The notes beneath the pieces are model-generated. The model was given only the letters and a program-made list of their open reading frames with translations. It did not search any database and was not told where the DNA came from. A DNA stretch of 64,000 nucleotides, taken from positions 22,500,243-22,564,242 of the forward strand of contig CM028333.1 in NCBI GenBank assembly GCA_016647705.1, written 5' to 3'. The first letter of the stretch is position 1. Each line of letters starts with the position of its first letter. Of this stretch, positions 1 to 10,415 are shown piece after piece. Both the position numbers and the translations under genes were made by a program. The stretch comes from Eucommia ulmoides. Lineage: Eukaryota > Streptophyta > Magnoliopsida > Garryales > Eucommiaceae.

Positions 1-24
1 ATGTGAAATTTAATTCCTACTAAC

Positions 25-301
25 CTCAATGTCATTAACAAAGCCTTCGAGTGCACGATAGGGAGCATAAACAATAAGATCAAAACCCAGGCTCTGAAAA
101 TATATAAGTTAAATGTTTGAAGTAAAATAAAAAAGCAAGAAACGAAATAGAACAGTAACTTTTGAGACATATCCTTGCCTGAAGAACAATGATCTCATTG
201 TTGAGGATAATTTGATGATCTTGTTCAATCCCTTTCCCAAGCTCTTCTGTTGATACATTATTTTTTTTTCTGCCTTACAGACTGCATAAATGCATGTTAA
301 C
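25..301 (-). pseudogene. Cyclin H-like gene, two 3' exons, frame broken
   Basis: Two minus-strand exons resemble plant cyclin H (CYCH;1), the regulatory partner of CDKD kinases in the CAK/TFIIH complex. The exon at 301-179 reads [12 protein letters not shown] and then [15 protein letters not shown]; the exon at 93-25 reads [18 protein letters not shown]. These match the second cyclin fold and the hallmark [10 protein letters not shown] segment as I remember it. The first exon has a CAG acceptor at 302-304 and ends in CAG followed by GC, a possible GC-AG intron. The second has a TTTCAG acceptor and a GT donor. A run of nine A (260-269) puts the two halves of the first exon out of frame. I found no upstream exon before the large MULE at 675 or elsewhere. 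The 3' end lies outside the window. It is probably a decayed or truncated gene, although a homopolymer sequencing error is possible. Confidence 0.6.
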
Positions 302-674
302 CTGTATTTATAGAGGCATCAACAACTTGGGTTTTGGGGGGGGGGGGGGGGGGGGAGGGGGTTCTAATATTCAATGTAAAGAAATTCAAGGAATTGTGTT
401 TGTTAAACTTCAATATATTAGAAGGAAAAAAGGATATGATATTAGCGAATGTTACTGCTGGCATAATTTGGATAACATCAATGTGATCTTTCACCAAAGA
501 AATTGAAGGTTTTCTGGGAGAGGGACGGCAGCGAAATGAGGGATCCAACAAGGTGTGAAACTGCCGTGGATGAAAAGTCAAAGCCCTGCCATAATCAACA
601 CGTGCGTGCAGCCGTGGAGAATAAATCAATGAAAGAGCATGATTTAGGGCACACAAAATCAAGAATAATTAAAA
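302..674. other. Short spacer with a G homopolymer, no recognised gene
   Basis: This stretch lies between the cyclin H-like exon and the MULE. It holds a G-only tract of about 20 bases followed by A and more G (336-360). Open frames here show no family I recognise. It may be the remaining part of a cyclin H intron. Confidence 0.4.
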
Positions 675-1119
675 GGGGCAATCAGTAGGCACTCCTGAAT
701 TTGGCGCTTATTTTAAAAAAAATCCTACGGCGGTCAGCGACTTTCGTTTTAGTCCCACTAAAAGTAAAAAGGCGGAACGCAATCACACATGCCAATGCAC
801 GCGCCCTGCCAGCGCCCCCTCCGTACTGCAGCAGGACATGTCACCCAAAAAATCAGACCATCATGGCGCAGAATGTCAGACATCATGGCTCAGCCAACAT
901 CCTACTCAAGAAATCGTTCCACTAAAAACGCAATTGTCTCGTCACTTTCTTCTCCCCAAAAACCCTAATAAACCCCCCTAAAAAACTGTCTTCTTCTACA
1001 CTAAACATACACACAAAGAAATTGTGCTTTCTTCAAAACCTCTCAAGAAATTCTTCTTCCTTCAAAAAATGTCGAGCAAAAACATCGGCGACAACTCACC
1101 TTCTGCTTCAAAAAGAGGT

Positions 1120-2438
1120 AAAAACCCGTTCATTTCTTAACGATTTTCCTCTTTTTTTTTTTTAGACTACTAGTACATGTTTTTACTATTACACTATTTA
1201 GTAAGTAAAAAATTGTTACATGTAGCGATTATTGAAGTTTTTCCTAAATTTCTTAATAATTGTTAAATATAACAATATTCAACGATTTCTTTCTAAAAAC
1301 TCCCCCATATGTAATGTTCTGTCACTGTTTTACTTAAAAAAAAATGTATACATGTAACTAAAATCACATCAAATATCTAATTATGCACATGCAAACATAA
1401 TACATACATTAACATGCATCTTGGAACATGTAACTAAAAAAGTTTATAATATTTAACATTTCGAGACATGTAACTAAAAAGTTACATGTCTCGAAATGTA
1501 ACTGAATATTACTTTCTTTCTTTTTTGCATATTTCCGACTTATATCTTTTTTGTTTATCAAAATAGTTATTTGTAACTAAATATTACAAAAATACCTGTT
1601 ATTTTGCACATGCAAAACGTATTCGAGGCATGCATCTCGGAACACATAACTAAAAGGTTTCTAATATTTAATATTTCGAGATATGTAACTGAAAAAAAAA
1701 TCAAAATATTTCACTAAAAATCAAATATTAGACTAAAAAAATTAAAGAAAAATATCAAATTTTTTAGTTACATATCAGAGATATGTAACTAAAAAGTTAT
1801 ATGTCATTATGGGAATATGTAACAAAATATTGCCCTTTTTTGTACTATATCTGACTTATATCTTTGATCCTATTTTTTTGAATAAAAATAGTTATGTGTG
1901 ACTAATATTACAGAAATACCTATCATTTTGAACATATAACTAAAAGGTTTGTAATATTTTATATTTCAAAACATGTAACTGAAATAAACGTCAAAATATT
2001 TCATAGAAAAATGAAATATCAGACTAAAAAGTAACACAAAATATCAAATTTTTTAGTTATATATCATAAATATGTAACTAAAAAGTTGCATGTAACTAAA
2101 TATTACCATTTTTTGAACTATTTTCGACTTATATATCTGATCTTATTTGCTTTCAAATAAAATAATTATGTGTAACTAATATTACCTTTTTTTTTTTGGT
2201 ACTATTCCCTACTTATATGTTTGATTATATCCTTTTTATATATGAAAATAGTTACGTGTAACTAATATTACAGAAATATCTATCATGATGAACATGTAAC
2301 TAAAATGTTTGTAATATTTACCATATCTATATATTGAAGCACAGTAACTAAAAAACACATCAAAAAATTTCTAAAATTTGATTTATCACCAACTAATTTG
2401 TACTTTGTACTAAATACAAGTAACTTATATTGTTATAG
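1120..2438 (+). repeat. First intron of the Ulp1-like gene, rich in TGTAACTAAAA repeats
   Basis: This intron runs from GTAAAA after exon 1 to a TATAG acceptor. It is very AT-rich and carries many copies of CATGTAACTAAAA and related forms, some as inverted pairs such as GTAACTAAAAAGTTACATG near 1460. The same word recurs throughout the other non-coding parts of this element. Confidence 0.65.
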
Positions 2439-3589
2439 ATTTGAGAAAAGAAAAGGCACCGGTATATGAAGAAGATGATGTAGAAAATGTTGTTTCCTCG
2501 ACTCCAAGTCAAGAAAAAAGGTCATACCATCACTTTAGATCATCATTCAATTAAATGATAGATCTTTTGAATGAGCTAAACCTTAGAGACAAGCACCAGG
2601 ACTGTTTAGCTAAAACACCTTTTTGGAAAATATTTAGAGCCTTGATTGAGAAAGATGTGACTCCGCCACAGTGTAAAAAAAATGATCACCTAATTCTAGA
2701 CATCATTTCTTGATATAATCCCTACAAAAATGCATTCAAAGTGGCTAGAAAGTACATCAGGTTTAAGCCCTATGATGTACGCCTAATATTTGGGATTAGG
2801 TCTGGAATAGAAGTGATCAACAGCAAATACGGGACGCGAGTGTTGTCAAATTTTGTAATCAAGAACAGACTGGAAGAGATACCGAAATTTACAGTCTGCA
2901 TGATCAAGGAGATGGCAAAGGACAAAGTAACAGGTACAACACCACTTAGGGTTAGTGATGTTGTCCGCCTTCTATGCATGCATTTGTTTGCAACTTGTTT
3001 TTATGCAAACAAAGGCCAATTTATTCCCTATGGTTTGGTTAAGTACATGGATGACATTGACAGGATGACGACATATGTTTGGGCTGAATCGATACATGAA
3101 AATCTAATGGCGTCTATTCTCTCGGATTACAATAACCAATAGCAATGAAAGGATGTGTCATTTCTCTCTTAGTAAATATATGTTCTAAAAAAGTCCTTAA
3201 ATTTTCGAGTTGTACTACAAATATTATTGTATTTTGACATAAAATGCAATTTTCTTGGAAAAAAATGCAATATTGGTTGTGCGAGCATACGACAATACAA
3301 AACCCAATTTCGGGAAGGTTGAGGGCTTAAACAAGAAGCTAAGGAAATGGGGATTGCTCTATGTCACACAAAATCAAGTACGAGATCTATGTTTTTCTCA
3401 TATTTCTTACAAATACTAAAAAATGTAACTAGAAAGCACCAAAACATGCTTACAATTACTAGACTGTATCTACATATAAATATAACACAAAATGTTTAGT
3501 AAAAAATATATAACTTATTAGAGACAAGTCAAAAAAAATATCAGTATATGTAGTTGAATTTTTTTTAATAAAAAAATACTAAAGACATG

Positions 3590-5900
3590 TAACTAAAAAG
3601 TTTGATAACATGTATACAATTACTAGACATGTAACTAAAAAGTTTGAGAAACATGTAACTAAAAAAAATATGTAACTTACTAGAGATAAGTAACAAAAAT
3701 ATCAGTATATTTAGTTGAAAAAAATTATATAAAATTACTACAAACATGAAAATAAAGAGTTTGAAACCATGTATAAGATTGCTAGACATGTAACTAAAAA
3801 GTTTGAAAAACATGTAACTAAAAAAAATATGGAACTTATTAAAGACAAGTAACAAAAATATCAATAAATTTAGTTGAAAAAAAAATATTTAAAAATGTTG
3901 GTGTATAAAACTGGTACACATCTCGAGTATGGTCCAATCAGATGACATGTGGGTCCTTCTACTGAGGTGGAGTCGTCGGTTGAAAAGTCCTCGTGTAAGC
4001 TGTTCTGGGTCCTGAGAGGACTGACCTGTTATGTACAGAGTCCTGCTCCTCATGGAGTGTACCTGCAGAAGGCTCAGACCGGGGTTTGTCCTGGTGAAAC
4101 CCTTCCGGCATGGTAATCAGTGCTCAGAGAGAAACGATACAGAATATAACAAGTAAACAAATGAATTCGCGCGTAATGTAAATGTATTCAAAACACACCT
4201 CGGGCTTACATAGCCCCCGATATATATAGGTGTTGAAGATAATTAGTCGGGTCTAAACACAATTGATTAGTCGAAACCCTGTGTTTAGCCAATAATTCGG
4301 AACGTTTAGGAGATAATTGTTGGACTTGGGCTTTTAGGCCCATTTGGCGAAGCCCACAAGCCTTTGTCAAGCCTGCGGTGGTGAGTTGGTGAAGGAGATT
4401 GGAGATCCAGGAAGTCTTGGAGAAGAAACAAGGTGAAAAGGGAAGTCGGTCGAGGTGAACGGCTGAGTCCTTGAAACTGATCGCCGAGGGCATGGCGTAG
4501 ATCTCAGAGCGGCACGTCCTTCCGGGGCTCCTCGCTTATCCCTAGGTAAAAATGAGATTTCAAGGAGGAGTTGTAGTCGGCGTATGCTCCAACACGACGT
4601 TGTAGAGTCCGGAATGCGTCCATGTCATTGCAAGTGCTAACTTAGAGGTGCCCAAAAATACCCTCATCAAAAAATACTACAGACATGCAACTAAGAAAGT
4701 TTCAAAGCATGTATACGATTACTAGATATGTAACTAAAAAGTTTGAGAAACATGTAATTAAAAAATTATTTAAAAATACTAAGGACATGTAACTAAGAAA
4801 GTTTCAAAACATATATACGATTACTAGACATGTAACTAAAAAGTTTGAGAAACATGTAACTAAAACATTATTTAAAAATACTAAGGACATGTAACTAAGA
4901 AAGTTTCAAAACATGTATACGATTACTAGACATGTAACTAAAAAGTTTAAGAAACATGTAACTAAAAAAATATGTAACTTATTAGAGATAAGTAACTAAA
5001 ATTTTCAAAAAAAATATATGTACATTTAGATGAAAAATATGTAAAAATACTGCAGACAAGTAATTAAAAAGTTTGAAAAAACATGCATACGATTACTAGA
5101 CATGTAACTAAAAAATTTGAAAAACATGTAACCTAAAAAATATGTTAATTATTCGAGACAAGTAACAAAAAATATCTGTATATGCAGTTGAAAAAAAAAA
5201 TTATAAAAAATACTAGAGACGTGTTATTAAAAAGTTTGAAAACATATATACAATTACTAGACATGTAACTAAAAAAAACAATATGTAACTTATTAGAAAC
5301 AAGTAACAAAAATATCAATATATTTACTTGAAAAAATTATATAAAAATACTACATACATGAAAATAAAGAGTTCGAAACCATGTATATGATTACTAAATA
5401 TGTAACTAAAAAAATTAAAAAAGATGTAACTAAAAAAAATATGGAACTTATTAGAGACAAGTAACAAAAATATCAGTAAATTTAGTTGAAAAAAATTATT
5501 TAAAAATACTACAGACATGTAACTAAGAAAGTTTCAAAACATGTATACGATTACTAGACATGTAACTAAAAAGTTTGAGAAACATGTAACTAAAAAAAAA
5601 TACGTAACTTATTAGAGACATGTGACCAAAATATTAGTAAATTTAGTTGAAAAAAAAATACTTAAAAATAAAACATGTATAAGATTACTAGAGATGAAAC
5701 TAAAAAAAAATTGAGAAACATGTAACCCAAAAAACAAATGTAACTTATTAGAGATATGTAACAAAAATATCAGTAAATTTAGTTGAAAAAATTATTTAAA
5801 AATAAAACATGTATTCGATTACTAGACATGTAACTAAAAAGTTTGAGAAGCATGTAACGAAAAAAAAAATGTAACGTATTGGAGACATGTAACTAAAACA
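3590..5900. repeat. Satellite-like array of TGTAACTAAAAAGTTTGA units in a Ulp1-gene intron
   Basis: Imperfect repeats are built from CATGTAACTAAAAAGTTTGA, followed by AAACATGTAACTAAAAAAA, a block with ATGTAACTTATTAGAGACA and a block with ATTACTAGACATGTAAC. Near-identical composites of roughly 100 bp occur at about 4786, 4887 and 5516, and longer spacings of about 180-240 bp occur elsewhere. A solo LTR splits the array at 3896-4669. No protein is encoded; long phenylalanine-rich frames on the other strand come only from the repeat. Confidence 0.75.
3896..4669. mobile_element. Solo LTR (family A), fossil
   Basis: This 774-bp segment begins TGTTGGTGTATAAAAC and ends ACCCTCATCA. It is flanked by the 5-bp sequence AAAAA on both sides, in the middle of the repeat array. 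It shares a core with two other segments of the window (20116-21240 and 33346-34331), including CCTTCCGGCATG or a close variant and a nearby CAGTGCTCAG. No internal retroelement region is present. Because the target is A-rich, the duplication alone is weak evidence; the TG...CA ends and the family match make the call. Confidence 0.72.
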
Positions 5901-8570
5901 CTTATATTTATCATTTTGATTACAAGTTTTGTCGACTAAGGTATCCGAGAAATTGGGTGAAATTCAATAAGGAATTTGCAAACCGGTAGAGAGAAAGACA
6001 ACTAAATATGATTCAGATATTGAGATAATAGAAGAGCCTAGTGCGACGAAAAAAGCAACTAATGATCCTCATGTTGGAAAAACGAGAAGAAAATTAAGAA
6101 AATTAGTTCATCTACTAGATATGCCCAGTTTTGATTTGGGGATTTCTGAATCTGACTCTAGAGCGCCAAGGGTTAATCGAGAAAAAGAAGAATACCAGCA
6201 AAGAGTCCTGTATCTAACAGAGCAGAATCAGGAGCTAAAAATGCAATGTGCCCAATCTTCAGAAATGATTGAAGAATTGAATGGAGTTATTAAGCTGTTT
6301 ACTGATAAACAACACAAGTTGAAGAAAGAGATAACGGAGTTGAGTGTGTAGCTTGTGACACAACAATATCGTATTGAGAATCTGTTGAGAGAGCACATCC
6401 AACACCTCGATTGTTACTACAAGCAGTTGGTGGCAAGAAAAGATAAAGAAATTGAGAGTTTGAAAGATAAACTTGTTGGACTTGGTGGCAAAGAGCCAAC
6501 TGTAAAAGTGAAAGAGTCCTTTGACGATGAAGAATCGTACATGTCAACAACACATTTGGGTGCGACTTGTGAGTTCAGACAAACTCCAACAGTGGGATTT
6601 ATTGAGCAGAAACTAAAGATTCAAGTCACAACTAAGAATGATGCCATGCCACAAATGGAAGAGGCTGTTAGGCTATCTGCTGATTCGAGTGAGAATGGAA
6701 TAAATGAGCTTATTCAGGAAGAAAGTATTGTTGTCGAGCCTTTAGACCATAAACAGAAGGTCAAATCGAAAGACAAAAAAACTGGTGACCCAAACTCTCT
6801 GATAAAATGAATCAAATCAAGATCACGAAAGCAAAAGGCAGAGAAAGAAGAATGTGTATATAGTAATCCTGTGAAAAGAATAAAGATGAGAAAAGATAAA
6901 GCAAGAGTAGATGAACCCATGGAAGTCAACAGTTATCCAATCCCTGATGAAAATCCCTAAAAAATGTCATCAAAGTGGAAGAGTTTAGTTGCGCCGTTCT
7001 TGGATGACGAGGACTGGCAACTCATGGAGAAAATTTATGATCTTGAAAAATCAGGGTACTAATTTACATGTAACATATGTATTTTTTTTTACTAACTCAT
7101 TCTTCATATTACACTACACGTACTAATTACAGAAAAAAATATGAAAAATCCTGCATGTGCTTCATTTTTGTAGGTGAATGAGTAGAAGCCCAGGTGTTGT
7201 TGCATGATTTGTTTGACATGCTTGTCGAAACAGAGGTTTCGAATTTTGTAAGTTACTAAAATGTCACTAAAATCTAAATTTATTATGTTACTCATATTTA
7301 ACGTACAATTTTTTTATTTTTTTTACAATTTTTGTAGATTATAAATGCATATGCTAAAGTTCTAATGAAGAAGCAAGAACAAAAGGTTACGGAGCTCAAT
7401 CTAACGCAACAGACTTTACTGAGCAAATCATTCTTCACAATCAGCTTAGCATGGCTAATTTTGTATATATTATAAATTTGTTATATTTTAGTGAAAAATA
7501 TTTAACATCTGATAAAAAAATATTGCAAAAAATGGTGAAAGATGATTCAACAAAATACCTCGAAGATTATTTCTATCCAAAGTTGGTAAAAGCTTTGAGC
7601 GAGGACTAAAGATACATTCATTTCCCAATTAATTCTCCAGGACGAAGTACAAAAGAGAACCATCGGACATTACTCGTTCTAGATACGCATGAGAATACAT
7701 GGAGATTCTATAACTTGTTGCAACACAGAAGCGGAAAACAAGAGGTTGACTACTATTTCAGAGATGCAAGGAAATCGATATGTTAAAAACATAGAACTAG
7801 TACACATTTGTTTAATTTTTTTTAATTTTTTTTTATATAGGAAAAGTTATGTCTGTTTTTTCATAAATTGTTTGTTGAAACATTTATTAAGACATATCGA
7901 AAACAACATGCATCATAGTTCAAGTCTGAATCTAGGATAATATATGTCAAAGAAACTCCACAGCAACACCGCGGAAGGTTAAAATAGACTTTTATTTTCT
8001 CTTTATCCTAGACATCTTAGTGTGATAATACTAATTTTTTCTTAAAAAAATACAGCAAAGATTATGGAGTATTTGTCATGTACTTCATGAAGCAAATAGC
8101 ACTCGGAGAAGAAATTGATCTAGATTTCACAAAAGATAAAATTAAAAGAGAGAGGGCATATGTCATTGAAGCTCTATTATATGATCCAACAAAATCTTGG
8201 ACAATAAATGACTATTTGGCAAGAAAATTATTAGCAAAATTGGATCAAGAACCCAACAACCCGTAGACTAATTATTTCGAACAATTTTATTTCATGCTTT
8301 GAACAATTTCGTTTCATGTGCGTAATATTTTTTGATGGTTTGTTTTCATGTAATTGTTTCTATGAATTTCTTTTTGCATGTCTATCTAATGATTTTTGTA
8401 GTAACATATTTGATGTTTACTTGTTTCTAGGTGATTATAACTAAAATAACATTAATCTAGTTACATGTCACTAAAGACGATACACACATCTTGGAAGTAT
8501 TTAAATAAAAAAATTCAAATAAAAAATAGTTACAAGTAACTAGAATCCCTAACTATCTTTACTTCTAGTT

Positions 8571-9130
8571 ACATGTATCTGCACCTCTTGTTTATTTTAT
8601 TATAAAAATAAATACTTTTATATATTTCAAGTGAAATGTAAAAAAGACACTAAAACTTAGCATGCGTCACCACTGCAGAAAACAACGTCATGGGATTTTA
8701 AATGCACTAAAATACTCAAAAATATCTCTTCATATTTATATATTTATAATATTTTAAAATAAAAATAAAATATTATTTAAAATAAAACAGGTTTCCCTAG
8801 TTACAAGTAACAAAAAATCTCTAACTATGATTAGTTATATATTTGTTAATTAAAAAAAAAATATAGTTACATGTACCTGAACCTCTTTTTTATTTTAATA
8901 TAATTCAAGTGAAATGTGAAAAGACACTAAAACATGGCATGCGTCATCACTGCAAAAACGACATGATGGGCTCTCAAATGCACGGAAATACTAAAAAAAA
9001 TCTCTTCATATTTATATATTTATAATATTTAAAAATTTAAAAAAAATATTTAAAACAAAACACGTTTCCCTAGTTACAAGTAACAAAAAATCTCTAACTA
9101 TGATTAGTTTTATATTTGTTAATTAAAAAA
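8571..9130. repeat. Tandem duplication (period about 297 bp) upstream of the coiled-coil gene
   Basis: Two copies lie at about 8571-8850 and 8870-9128. Both contain GTTACATGTA, TTCAAGTGAAATGT, AGACACTAAAAC, GCATGCGTCA, ATCTCTTCATATTTATA and TCTCTAACTATGATTAG in the same order. Shorter related blocks (GTTACATGTACCTAGAAT) follow at about 9242 and 9430. They form the spacer between the Ulp1-like gene and the promoter of the small gene at 9692. Confidence 0.7.
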
Positions 9131-9623
9131 TAAATTTGAAATAAAATATAATAACTAAATATAATAATTACTTCTATATTTTAAAATTTTTGTAATCATA
9201 CGTAATTAAAAAAATAAATAATACAAAACACTGTACCTAGTTACATATACCTAGAATCTCGAACTACAATTAAATCTAGTTACATGTAATCATAAATAAA
9301 CTTTTCATTTACTTTTGTGTAATTGTAAAAAATAATTAAATTATTTTTCAATATATTTCCCAAAAAATTAATAATTTAATGATAATATACTCATATGTAA
9401 AATAAATAAATAAAAACACACTATATCTAGTTACATGTACCTAGAATGTGTAAACTGCATGCATTCTAGTTGCATGTAATCATGATAAACGTATTTATTA
9501 AATACAAAATGACGTAATGGATGTTATATGTATAGTGACGACTGCAAAAAACCTTTTTCGATTATCTATGCAAGAAAACGATACGTATGCTACATGTAAT
9601 CATTATTCTATCTAAAATTCGAA

Positions 9624-9631
9624 TATAAATA
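9624..9631 (+). promoter_or_regulatory. TATA box of the small coiled-coil gene
   Basis: TATAAATA lies 61 bases upstream of the ATG at 9692, a usual distance for a plant core promoter with a short leader. It follows a long AT-rich repeat region and precedes the only substantial coding frame here. Confidence 0.5.
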
Positions 9632-9691
9632 CCAAATCGCCATCGTTCGTGTGCATATCTTCTACACAAAAAACTTCTAGTGCATAAAACA

Positions 9692-10099
9692 ATGGAAAAC
9701 AAGTTTGAGGCTTACATGAAGGCATATTTATTAGAGTGCGACCATTTTAGGAAGACAATAGAAGAACTAATGTGAAAACTAAGCGCAACTCAGTTAAAAT
9801 ATCAGTCCATGAGGGAAGAATGAGATGAAACGATAATAGAGGTAGAAGATATGCAGTGGAAACTGGGCGCATCCCAAATACAGTGTCGATGGATGAAGGA
9901 TGAGCAAGATAAAGCGATAAAAGAGGTAGAAGATATGCGGTGGAAACTGGGTGTAGCGCAGTCACAATGTTGATGGATGAAGGATGAGCGAGATGAAGCA
10001 CGACGACAAGCACGCTGGGACGAGATAGAGATCAAACTCCTCAAAGATGATGTCGACTTTTACAAGAACCTTCTCGCAAGACAAATCGCAAACAAATAG
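9692..10099 (+). pseudogene. Small coiled-coil protein gene of the MULE (third gene), with stops
   Basis: A 136-codon single-exon frame runs from ATG 9692 to TAG 10097-10099. It opens MENKFEAYMKAYLLECDHF and ends KDDVDFYKNLLARQIANK. Three in-frame stops interrupt it. The centre is made of 28-residue repeats (84 bp, exactly four heptads): IEVEDMQWKLGASQIQCRWM followed by IKEVEDMRWKLGVAQSQC, preceded by a diverged unit with IEELM and KLSATQLKYQS. The pattern of charged residues and regularly spaced I/V/L/M/W predicts an alpha-helical coiled coil. It sits between the converging Ulp1-like and transposase genes and has its own TATA box. I do not recognise a family. Possible roles, as an inference only, are a structural partner of the transposase or of the Ulp1-like protein, which also has a coiled-coil exon. 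Confidence 0.6.
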
Positions 10100-10415
10100 T
10101 ACCACATTTGTTTTTTATCTTTTTAAGTTTTTATATATATTTTGTTTTGTGAAAAAACTAGTTTATATATATATATATACATGCATCTTTCCTTTTTTGC
10201 ATATATATCTTGATTTTTGTATTGTAACCACATATGCCTAAAAAACCTAAAAAAACATGTTGCATGTTAAAAAATGCACAAAAAATCGCACATTTTAGTG
10301 ATATTTAACTAAAATTTATTTCAATCAAAAATTGAAAACACCTGAAAAAATCAAGTAACGCTTGGCTAGAAAATCAGAAACTGAACAAAGAAATAAAAAA
10401 ACATAAAAACTTTGT

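Larger units (their letters stand above)
1069..8266 (+). pseudogene. Ulp1-like (C48) cysteine protease gene of the MULE, decayed
   Basis: This is a spliced gene. Exon 1 (1069-1117) starts MSSKNIGDNSPS and has a GT donor. Exon 2 (2439-3142) joins in phase and encodes the domain usually found ahead of Ulp1 in these elements (YIRFKPYDVRLIFGI, then FIPYGLVKYMDDIDRM). A coiled-coil, Lys/Glu-rich exon covers about 5905-7052, with a basic patch VKRIKMRKDK. Short exons follow near 7184-7249 and 7338-7460. The protease core begins near 7610 with ENHRTLLVLD, which contains the catalytic His. It continues with VKETPQQHRG near 7950 and, after an intron, SKDYGVFVMYFM at 8055. In Ulp1 proteases this last motif is DCGVF, so the catalytic Cys is Tyr here. 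In-frame stops interrupt exon 2 (two), the coiled-coil exon (6349, 6808, 6958) and the core. Ulp1 proteases cleave SUMO or similar modifiers; this copy cannot. Confidence 0.75.

Noticed and set aside
297-662. Minus-strand frame of 121 codons beside the cyclin H exon
   Set aside because: Part of it runs through the G homopolymer; the rest shows no family motif and does not join the cyclin H frame.
3565-5518. Long Phe/Leu-rich frames on the minus strand (SYMFFKLFSYMSSN types)
   Set aside because: They are translations of the TGTAACTAAAAAGTTTGA array and change with repeat phase; no gene signals accompany them.
3590-5900. Possible CRISPR-like array
   Set aside because: Repeats are imperfect, spacers are themselves repeats, and the context is a plant transposon intron.
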